Below, piece by piece: positions 1-4,743 of a DNA stretch of 5,035 bases (within the stretch, counting starts at the first letter, position 1; each line of letters starts with the position of its first letter). Source of the DNA: Christensenella sp. UBA3700 (GTDB lineage: Bacteria; Bacillota; Clostridia; Christensenellales; UBA3700); contig DFIJ01000002.1 in NCBI GenBank assembly GCA_002372775.1, positions 1-5,035 on the forward strand, read 5' to 3'. Below the pieces are notes generated by a model. That model had not been told where the DNA came from. It was given only the letters and a program-made list of their open reading frames with translations, and searched no databases. The position numbers and the translations under genes were made by a program.

Positions 1-16
1 CTTTTTTAATTATCTC

Positions 17-49
17 GCGCATATTATATATAGACATTTAAGCGCATAT
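17..49. repeat. Direct repeat GCGCATAT x2 around the phoH promoter
   Basis: The 8-mer GCGCATAT occurs at 17-24 and again at 42-49, 25 bp apart start to start. The first copy lies just upstream of the -35 hexamer and the second lies inside the -35/-10 spacer. The GC-rich cores stand out in very AT-rich DNA. The placement would suit a repressor or other promoter-binding protein, but no known operator is recognised, so that role is inference. Confidence 0.35.
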
Positions 50-59
50 AGAATATAAT
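31..59 (+). promoter_or_regulatory. Predicted sigma-A promoter of the phoH operon
   Basis: The -35 hexamer TAGACA (31-36) matches TTGACA at five of six positions. The -10 hexamer TATAAT (54-59) is a perfect consensus, and the spacer is exactly 17 bp (37-53). The transcript should begin near 66, giving a leader of about 57 nt to the first ATG of phoH. All genes to 4614 are packed without room for another obvious promoter, so this is the likely promoter of the whole operon. Confidence 0.7.
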
Positions 60-68
60 TTAAACGTA

Positions 69-84
69 CAATGCATTTGCATTG
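69..84. promoter_or_regulatory. Perfect inverted repeat at the predicted 5' end of the phoH mRNA
   Basis: CAATGCATTTGCATTG is a perfect dyad with 7-base arms (69-75 and 78-84). As RNA it can form a 6-bp stem CAAUGC/GCAUUG with an AUUU tetraloop. It starts only a few bases after the predicted transcription start and its last G is the first base of the GAGGAGG ribosome binding site. It could be a DNA operator at about +3 to +19, or a 5' stem-loop affecting mRNA stability or ribosome access. The sequence does not decide between these. Confidence 0.45.
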
Positions 85-98
85 AGGAGGGTGTTATC
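84..98 (+). promoter_or_regulatory. Strong Shine-Dalgarno of phoH, in register with a non-standard AUC codon
   Basis: GAGGAGG (84-90) is the best ribosome binding site in the leader, but it lies 32 nt upstream of the first in-frame ATG (123), too far to serve it. In the phoH frame there is no ATG, GTG or TTG between the in-frame stop at 39-41 and position 123. At normal spacing (5 nt) the in-frame codon is ATC (96-98). Codons 99-122 read GVSIEITD, which resembles the usual N-terminus of PhoH proteins before the conserved LFG segment. Translation may therefore start at 96 with AUC (or at ATT 108), or a base may be wrong in the assembly. Confidence 0.45.
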
Positions 99-122
99 GG
101 AGTTTCAATTGAGATTACAGAT

Positions 123-1076
123 ATGCAAGACCAAATAGCATTATTTGGAATGCATGATAGTAATGTTAAATACCTAAAGAAAAGATGCGACGTTAGTATT
201 CGTTTAAATGGACAGTCTATTGTTATAGATGGCGATGACGAAAAAGTTAATCGTGCTAATAAAGTAATAGACATTTTGTTAAAGAAAGCCAAAAGTACAA
301 ATATAAACAAGTATTTTATCGATCTAGTTATAGATTTAGTAGATTCAGATAGTTTAGATTCTTTAAACGATATGATGCAATCTGTTACCACTACAAGTAG
401 GGGTAAGAGTGTTTGTGCTAAAACTTTAGGACAAGCGAAATACCTTGATGCAATAAGAAAGAATAGTATTGTATTTTCAATTGGACCTGCAGGTTCAGGA
501 AAAACATATCTTGCTGTTGCTATGGCTGCTGTTGCGTTTAGAAATAAGCAAGTAGATAAGATTATCTTAACAAGACCAGCAGTTGAGGCAGGAGAAAAAC
601 TAGGATTCTTACCAGGTGATTTAGGGGCAAAAGTAGACCCATATTTAAGACCTCTATATGATGCTCTTCAAGAGATGTTTGGTTTAGAGACTTTTACAAG
701 ATTAATGGAAAGAGGTGCAATAGAAATAGCTCCTTTAGCATATATGAGAGGAAGAACATTATCTAATGCATTTATTATTCTTGATGAAGCTCAAAATACA
801 ACACAAGAACAAATGAAGATGTTCTTAACAAGAATGGGAGAGGGAAGTAAGATTGTAGTAACTGGTGACGTTACTCAAATCGATTTACCAAGAGATAAGA
901 ATTCGGGACTTTTGCAAGCGGCTAAGATTTTGCAAAATATCGAAGATATTGCTATTATTAATTTAGCATCTAAAGACGTTGTTAGAAGCGAACTAGTACA
1001 AAGAATAGTAAACGCTTATAGCAACTTCGAAAATAATAAAAAGGAAGATGAAAAGCATGAAGGCTCAGAAAGTTAG
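123..1076 (+). CDS. phoH: PhoH family P-loop ATPase (PhoH/YbeZ)
   Basis: This is a cytoplasmic predicted ATPase of the PhoH/YbeZ family, encoded beside ybeY as in most bacteria and thought to act in RNA metabolism; its exact reaction is unsettled. Counting from ATG 123 the product is 317 aa, close to the usual length of about 320. Residues 1-60 form the small N-terminal region with the conserved LFG motif (7-9). The ATPase domain follows: Walker A GPAGSGKT (121-128), family signature RPAVEAGEKLGFLPGD (151-166), Walker B IILDEAQN (218-225) and TGD (248-250). The tail after residue 300 is charged. The start is uncertain: ATG 123 is the first standard start in frame, but it has only a weak GAGA before it, and the strong SD and family-like residues lie upstream (see 84-98). 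The 3' end overlaps the next gene by 20 bases. The family assignment is firm. Confidence 0.95.
   Translation: MQDQIALFGMHDSNVKYLKKRCDVSIRLNGQSIVIDGDDEKVNRANKVIDILLKKAKSTNINKYFIDLVIDLVDSDSLDSLNDMMQSVTTTSRGKSVCAKTLGQAKYLDAIRKNSIVFSIGPAGSGKTYLAVAMAAVAFRNKQVDKIILTRPAVEAGEKLGFLPGDLGAKVDPYLRPLYDALQEMFGLETFTRLMERGAIEIAPLAYMRGRTLSNAFIILDEAQNTTQEQMKMFLTRMGEGSKIVVTGDVTQIDLPRDKNSGLLQAAKILQNIEDIAIINLASKDVVRSELVQRIVNAYSNFENNKKEDEKHEGSES
1041..1047 (+). promoter_or_regulatory. Ribosome binding site that sets the pgpH start at 1057
   Basis: AAGGAAG (1041-1047) directly abuts the ATG at 1048, leaving no spacer, but stands 9 nt before the in-frame ATG at 1057. The second ATG is therefore the likely start, which shortens the protein by three residues. 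The site lies inside the phoH coding region, so the two genes overlap and are probably translationally coupled. Confidence 0.6.
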
Positions 1077-2502
1077 TGCTAAAAGTACAGCGTTCTATAT
1101 TATTGGCTTACTGGTTTTTAGTGCAATAATTGTTATTGCTAGTGTAAGTTTAATTACTAGAGATGCATTGTTTTTAATAGATAATGGATTGCTTGCTGTA
1201 TCTATGTTGCTATCAGTATTCTTCGTTCTTGTAGTTACATATGTTTATGCAGTGTATATTATAAGACCTAATTACAAAGTAACATCCCAATTTAGAGAAT
1301 ACATAATTGTTAATTCAATAATCACTTTGGTTATTGTATTTTCAAGTATCTTATATTCATCATTATCACCATATGCAGTACCTATTGCTGCTGTATCTTT
1401 ATTAGTAGCAGTTTTATTAACACAAAGATTGGCAATTGTTTGTGGTGTATCTAGCTTTGTAATAATGATGATTGTTTGTCCAAGTGTAGCGTATGCTCAA
1501 AATGGCGCAGTTTCATTTATGAATTTATGCGGACTAATAGTTGGACTTATTTCTTCAATTTGCATGACATATATTGTTCATAGAGGATATACAAGATTCA
1601 AGATTACTGCAGGAGCTTTAGCTATTGGTGCTGGTGTATCTTTAATCAGTATTCCATTTGCAATTATTGAAAATGATGTAACATTTATAGATGTTTTAAA
1701 AGATGTAACGTTTAGCTTCTTAGGTAACGCTATTGCTGTTGGAGTATCTTCAGTTTTATTACCAATTTATGAACATATCTTTAGAGTATGGACAGACTTC
1801 CGTTTAGCAGAAGTATGTTCATTAAATCAACCACTACTTAGACAAATGAGAGAAAAAGCACCAGGTACTTTATCTCACTCATTAACTGTGTCTATTCTTG
1901 CTGAGAACGCAGCAATTGCAATTGGATTAAATCCATTTATGGCAAGAGCGTGTGCTATGTATCATGACGTTGGTAAAGTTAAAAATCCACAATTTTTCGT
2001 AGAAAACTTAGATGGTGGATACAATCCACATGATGACTTAATTATTGATGTTTCAGTTAAGATTATTACTGGGCACCCAGAAGAAGGTGCAGAAATCTTA
2101 AGAGCAAAGAGAATGCCAGATACAATTATTAAGGCAGCTTTAGAGCACCATGGAGATTCTACACTTATGTTCTTCTATCTAAAGGCTAAAGGAATTACAG
2201 AAGGTGATTTAAAGACTGACGAATATCGTTATTCAAATCCAAAGCCTTCTACAAAATACAGTGCTATTATTATGATTTGTGATATGGCTGAAGCAACTAT
2301 TAGAGCTAAGAAGCCAACAACAAAAGAAGAATTAGAAGATATTGTCTCAAATATTATTTCAGGCAGAATCTTAGATGGCCAATTCTCAGATTGCGATATC
2401 TCACTTCAAGATTTGAGCAAGATTAAAGAAAGTATTTGTACAGCAATGCCTTCAATGCTACATCAAAGAATTGATTACAACAAGGCTAAGGAGCGTAGAT
2501 AA
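1057..2502 (+). CDS. pgpH: PgpH-like membrane HD-domain cyclic di-AMP phosphodiesterase, lacking the extracellular HDED domain
   Basis: This integral membrane protein of the 7TMR-HD family should hydrolyse cyclic di-AMP to pApA on its cytoplasmic face, as PgpH does in Listeria and Bacillus. Numbered from ATG 1057 (481 aa), one membrane anchor spans about 12-33, and seven more segments lie near 43-69, 83-104, 105-122, 125-147, 154-174, 183-204 and 218-240. The HD catalytic domain follows from about 250. All expected metal ligands are visible: H274 in PGTLSHS, H303-D304 in YHDVGK, H340, H364-H365 in EHHGD, and D409 in CDMAEA. Typical members have about 700 residues because a 7TMR-HDED extracellular domain sits between the anchor and the second segment. 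Here only about nine residues (34-42) separate them, so the domain is cleanly absent while the enzyme looks intact. The stop codon overlaps the ybeY start by one base. The family is certain; the cyclic di-AMP substrate rests on homology. Confidence 0.92.
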   Translation: MKAQKVSAKSTAFYIIGLLVFSAIIVIASVSLITRDALFLIDNGLLAVSMLLSVFFVLVVTYVYAVYIIRPNYKVTSQFREYIIVNSIITLVIVFSSILYSSLSPYAVPIAAVSLLVAVLLTQRLAIVCGVSSFVIMMIVCPSVAYAQNGAVSFMNLCGLIVGLISSICMTYIVHRGYTRFKITAGALAIGAGVSLISIPFAIIENDVTFIDVLKDVTFSFLGNAIAVGVSSVLLPIYEHIFRVWTDFRLAEVCSLNQPLLRQMREKAPGTLSHSLTVSILAENAAIAIGLNPFMARACAMYHDVGKVKNPQFFVENLDGGYNPHDDLIIDVSVKIITGHPEEGAEILRAKRMPDTIIKAALEHHGDSTLMFFYLKAKGITEGDLKTDEYRYSNPKPSTKYSAIIMICDMAEATIRAKKPTTKEELEDIVSNIISGRILDGQFSDCDISLQDLSKIKESICTAMPSMLHQRIDYNKAKERR

Positions 2503-2987
2503 TGGGATTAAATATCTATAAAGAAGTAAAGGGTACAAAAATAGATACAGCTTTCCTAAGAAGTATATATAAAGCTGCTCTTAAATACTTTAAGTTAAAG
2601 GATGTTTTCCAAATTGACGTTACTATTGTTGACGAAAAGACAATTCAAGAAACAAATAAAGAAACAAGAGGAATAGATAGAATAACAGATGTTCTATCTT
2701 TTCCGACAGTTGATTTTAAATTCCCATTTAAGAAAGAAGACTACATAGATTTTATTGATCCAGAGAATAACAAAATATTACTTGGAGATTTAATGCTTTG
2801 CGAAAAAAGAGCAAGAGAGCAAGCAGAGGAATATGGCCATTCTTTTGATAGAGAAGTGGGATTTTTAGTTCTACATGGCATTCTTCATTTACTTGGTTTT
2901 GATCATATCGAAAAAGAAGATGAAGTTGTTATGATGGGACATGCAGAAAATATTTTAAAGGAATTAAAGCTTTCAAGAGATGTTTAG
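2502..2987 (+). CDS. ybeY: YbeY, 16S rRNA maturation endoribonuclease
   Basis: YbeY is a zinc-dependent cytoplasmic RNase or RNase cofactor needed for 16S rRNA 3'-end maturation and 70S quality control. The product is 161 aa, normal for the family. The diagnostic zinc motif HGILHLLGFDH (125-135) supplies H125, H129 and H135. Other conserved elements are R56 in the TRGID turn followed by TDVLSFP (62-68), and LGDL (94-97). A slightly acidic insertion-like stretch (77-90) precedes LGDL and is within family variation. The start is supported by AAGGAG (2488-2493) 8 nt upstream. Its ATG shares one base with the pgpH stop (TAATG), and its 3' end overlaps era by 8 bases. Many Bacillota have dgkA and cdd after ybeY, but here era follows directly. 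The phoH-ybeY-era grouping matches their shared role in ribosome biogenesis. Confidence 0.96.
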   Translation: MGLNIYKEVKGTKIDTAFLRSIYKAALKYFKLKDVFQIDVTIVDEKTIQETNKETRGIDRITDVLSFPTVDFKFPFKKEDYIDFIDPENNKILLGDLMLCEKRAREQAEEYGHSFDREVGFLVLHGILHLLGFDHIEKEDEVVMMGHAENILKELKLSRDV

Positions 2988-3876
2988 AACAGGTTTTGTT
3001 ACGATTATAGGTAAGCCAAATGTAGGTAAGTCTACATTGACTAATAAACTTGTTGGAGATAAGGTTTCTATCGTTTCATTTAGACCTCAAACAACAAGAG
3101 ATAGAATTTTAGGAATTGTTAATGGAGAGGATTATCAACTTATTGTTGTAGATACTCCAGGAATCCATAGCCCAAAGAATAGATTATCTGAGTATATGAT
3201 GAAGAGTGTATCAAGTTCTGTAGAAGGAGTTGATGGTGTTGTTTATGTCATTGCTTGCGATAAGCGTTTAGAAGAAGATGAAGTAAAGCAAATAGCAAAG
3301 TATTCAAAAGGTGAAGCTCCTGTTGTTGTCGTTATTAATAAATGCGATGAAGCAAAGCAAGAAGATATATTCAAGAGAATGGATATGCTAAAAGATATAA
3401 AGAATATCGTAGCTATTATTCCAATCTCTGCAAGAACAGGTAAGAATATAGATATGCTTTTAGAAGAACTTGTTAAACTTCTTCCAGAGGGTGAGGCAAG
3501 ATATGAAGAAGATGAAATGACAGATAAATCGACAAGTTTTATCGTTAGTGAATATATAAGAGAAAAAGCATTAAAACTTCTTGGCGATGAAGTGCCATAT
3601 GGAGTTGGTGTTGTTATAACAAAGTTCTCTGAAAGAGAAAATGGAATTGTTGATATTGAGGCAGATCTTGTTTGCGAAAAGCAAGCTCATAAATCAATTG
3701 TTATTGGTAAGGGCGGAGCTATGATAAAAGAGATATCAACAAAAGCAAGAGAAGATATTGAAAAACTTTTAGGAACTCAAGTTTACTTGAACTTGTTTGT
3801 AAGAGTTAAGGAAGACTGGAGAAACAATCCTGTTGTCCTAAAGAATTTAGGGTATAAAGAAGACGAGCTAGAATAG
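2980..3876 (+). CDS. era: GTPase Era, 30S ribosomal subunit assembly factor
   Basis: Era is an essential GTPase that binds the 3' end of 16S rRNA and checks 30S assembly. The product is 298 aa, the usual full length. G-domain motifs are all present: G1 GKPNVGKS (11-18), the switch region with TTR (38-40), G3 DTPG (58-61), G4 NKCD (120-123) and G5 SAR (150-152). The C-terminal KH RNA-binding domain carries the GKGG loop (243-246) followed by AMIK, and the usual VKEDW (276-280) near the end. The start at 2980 fits the family N-terminus (GFVTIIGKPNVGKS). It lies inside the end of ybeY (8-base overlap) with only a weak, distant AAAGGAA at 2957-2963, so translation is probably coupled to ybeY. The stop codon TAG is followed at once by the recO ATG. 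Confidence 0.97.
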   Translation: MFRTGFVTIIGKPNVGKSTLTNKLVGDKVSIVSFRPQTTRDRILGIVNGEDYQLIVVDTPGIHSPKNRLSEYMMKSVSSSVEGVDGVVYVIACDKRLEEDEVKQIAKYSKGEAPVVVVINKCDEAKQEDIFKRMDMLKDIKNIVAIIPISARTGKNIDMLLEELVKLLPEGEARYEEDEMTDKSTSFIVSEYIREKALKLLGDEVPYGVGVVITKFSERENGIVDIEADLVCEKQAHKSIVIGKGGAMIKEISTKAREDIEKLLGTQVYLNLFVRVKEDWRNNPVVLKNLGYKEDELE

Positions 3877-4413
3877 ATGGAAACAATAGAAGTTGAAGCA
3901 CTATGTTTAAAGAGCATTGATTATAAAGACAACGATAAATTATTAACGTTGTATGCTTCTGGTGTTGGAAAGCTTCTTGTGAATGCAAAAGGATGTAAAA
4001 AACCTAAAGCAAAATTAAAATTTGCGGCATCTGTACTTTGTTTTGGACATTATTATCTAACAAAAACAAGTGGTGGTTATACTCTAACAGGGTGCGATTT
4101 ATATGATAGTTTTTACGATCTTGCTACTGATATTGAAAAGTTCTACGCAGCATCAGTAGTGCTTGAGATATTGGACAAGATGGGTATGGAAGAAGACTAT
4201 AACAATAACTTGTTTTTAATGGCCCTAAAGTGTCTAAAAGAACTTGCATATGAAACAAAGAATCCAAAGAGCTGTTTATACGGCTATTTGAAATTAATTT
4301 TAGAAGCGTTAGGATATGAATGTAACGCAATAACTTTTATGGAGTATTACAATTATTTACTTCATAATCATAATGTACAAATCAACTCGCTAAAAGAGTT
4401 GGCAAAAATATAG
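3877..4413 (+). CDS. recO: Short RecO-like DNA repair protein without the zinc-finger region
   Basis: RecO helps load RecA at single-strand gaps in the RecFOR recombinational repair pathway. The product is 178 aa, against about 240-260 for usual RecO. Residues 1-80 look like the N-terminal OB fold (EALCLKSIDYKDNDKLLTLY, then GKLLVNAKGCKKPKAKL). Residues 84-147 look like the helical domain, ending in the family-typical LKLILEALGYE. A CxxC...CxxC zinc finger normally follows LGY in Bacillota RecO and is missing. The last 25 residues, with YYNYLLHNHNVQINSLKELAKI-like spacing, resemble the usual C-terminal helix (yl..h....SlkeL). An internal deletion is therefore more likely than a simple truncation. 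No zinc-finger remnant is seen downstream. The ATG abuts the era stop (TAGATG) with no clear SD, so coupled translation is likely. Position after era supports the assignment, since RecO is poorly conserved. Confidence 0.85.
   Translation: METIEVEALCLKSIDYKDNDKLLTLYASGVGKLLVNAKGCKKPKAKLKFAASVLCFGHYYLTKTSGGYTLTGCDLYDSFYDLATDIEKFYAASVVLEILDKMGMEEDYNNNLFLMALKCLKELAYETKNPKSCLYGYLKLILEALGYECNAITFMEYYNYLLHNHNVQINSLKELAKI
4383..4401 (+). other. Small hairpin at the 3' end of recO
   Basis: CAACTC (4383-4388) and GAGTTG (4396-4401) form a perfect 6-bp stem with a 7-nt loop, ending 10 nt before the ferredoxin ribosome binding site. No T-run follows, so it is not a terminator. It may influence mRNA processing or stability between recO and the ferredoxin gene, or be a chance feature of the coding sequence. 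Confidence 0.25.
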
Positions 4414-4416
4414 GAG
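4412..4416 (+). promoter_or_regulatory. Ribosome binding site that sets the ferredoxin start at 4423
   Basis: AGGAG (4412-4416) overlaps the recO stop codon. It touches the ATG at 4417 with no spacer but stands 6 nt before the ATG at 4423. Initiation should therefore be at 4423, giving MRFRVNDQC as N-terminus, which also matches the usual short lead before the first cluster cysteine. Confidence 0.65.
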
Positions 4417-4422
4417 ATGAAG

Positions 4423-4614
4423 ATGAGATTTAGAGTTAATGATCAATGTATTGGATGTGGCTCTTGCGAATATCATTGTCCAAAAGTATTTAAGGTAATC
4501 GATGATACATACGCAGTAGCTATTGAAGAAGAAGCTCCAGCAGATTGTGTAGATGATGCTATGGTAGCTGTTGAAAATTGTCCTGCTAGCGCAATAGAAA
4601 TAATAGAGGACTAA
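4423..4614 (+). CDS. Small single-cluster [4Fe-4S] ferredoxin
   Basis: This is a soluble low-potential electron carrier of 63 aa (from ATG 4423), the size of single-cluster ferredoxins such as that of Thermotoga maritima. The N-terminal motif CIGCGSCEYHCP supplies C9, C12, C15 and C19, and a distal CP supplies C53. A further C42 lies between. By analogy with the Thermotoga and Desulfovibrio proteins, C9, C12, C15 and C53 should bind the cluster. C19 and C42 could form the known structural disulfide or remain free. The protein is acidic (EEEAPAD, DDAM), as expected of a ferredoxin. It is the last gene of the operon, 9 nt after recO, in a place where glyQ/glyS are often found in related bacteria. 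Its partner enzyme cannot be told from the window. PPDK next door is not itself a ferredoxin enzyme, though both serve anaerobic pyruvate metabolism. Confidence 0.93.
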   Translation: MRFRVNDQCIGCGSCEYHCPKVFKVIDDTYAVAIEEEAPADCVDDAMVAVENCPASAIEIIED

Positions 4615-4630
4615 ATTGTTAAAAAATAGA

Positions 4631-4654
4631 CTAAGTTAAGGCACTTAATCTTAG
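4631..4654. terminator. Intergenic hairpin, possible weak terminator
   Basis: CTAAGTTAAG (4631-4640) pairs with CTTAATCTTAG (4644-4654) as a 10-bp stem interrupted by one bulged T (4649), with a GCA loop. It lies 17 nt after the ferredoxin stop and before the ppdK promoter, the expected place for an operon terminator. On the + strand no good T-run follows (next bases CCTGTGTGCTTGTTT). On the - strand a six-T run follows within four bases. Its terminator role for the operon is therefore weakly supported. Confidence 0.35.
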
Positions 4655-4663
4655 CCTGTGTGC

Positions 4664-4692
4664 TTGTTTAAAGTAAAAATATTATATATAAT
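4664..4692 (+). promoter_or_regulatory. Predicted promoter of ppdK
   Basis: A perfect -10 TATAAT (4687-4692) lies 17 bp after a weak -35 TTGTTT (4664-4669) that matches the consensus only in TTG. Very AT-rich DNA makes chance -10 matches likely, but the position between the hairpin and a strong SD is right. The transcript would start near 4699, giving a leader of about 45 nt. Confidence 0.5.
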
Positions 4693-4694
4693 TA

Positions 4695-4720
4695 AAATTA
4701 CGGAAAAAAATTAAATTACG
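4695..4720. repeat. Direct repeat AAATTACG x2 in the ppdK leader
   Basis: AAATTACG occurs at 4695-4702 and 4713-4720, 18 bp apart, straddling and following the predicted transcription start. It could be a regulator site or a chance repeat in AT-rich sequence. No known operator is recognised. Confidence 0.25.
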
Positions 4721-4730
4721 AGATTACTCT

Positions 4731-4737
4731 AAGGAGG
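4731..4737 (+). promoter_or_regulatory. Strong ribosome binding site of ppdK, partly in a hairpin loop
   Basis: AAGGAGG (4731-4737) is a full consensus SD, 6 nt before ATG 4744, and fixes the ppdK start. TACTC (4725-4729) can pair with GAGTA (4737-4741), leaving TAAGGAG as a 7-nt loop. The stem is short (5 bp), so it would display the SD core more than hide it. Confidence 0.75.
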
Positions 4738-4743
4738 AGTACG

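Noticed and set aside
1..10. Run of six Ts at the left edge as the tail of an upstream terminator
   Set aside because: The stem would lie outside the window, so a terminator cannot be supported.
71..85. Tiny ATG-initiated frame (MHLH then TGA) as a leader peptide
   Set aside because: It has no ribosome binding site, lies within the dyad, and is too short to argue for coding.
91..138. GTG at 91 as the phoH start
   Set aside because: It is out of frame with phoH, has no spacer to the SD, and meets a stop after 15 codons.
38..391. Open frame of 117 codons on the - strand opposite the start of phoH
   Set aside because: It overlaps the clear phoH coding frame and promoter, has no recognisable domain, and reads as an antisense shadow.
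3806..3988. Short - strand open frame across the era/recO junction
   Set aside because: It lies opposite two well-supported coding ends, has no recognisable motif, and is an antisense shadow.
4124..4330. Short - strand open frame inside recO
   Set aside because: It is fully contained opposite recO, is low in complexity for a protein, and has no supporting signal.
4414..4614. Zinc-finger remnant of recO displaced downstream, because the next gene also carries CxxC motifs
   Set aside because: The cysteine pattern CxxCxxCxxxCP plus a distal CP is that of a ferredoxin, and the gene has its own SD. It is not a RecO fragment.
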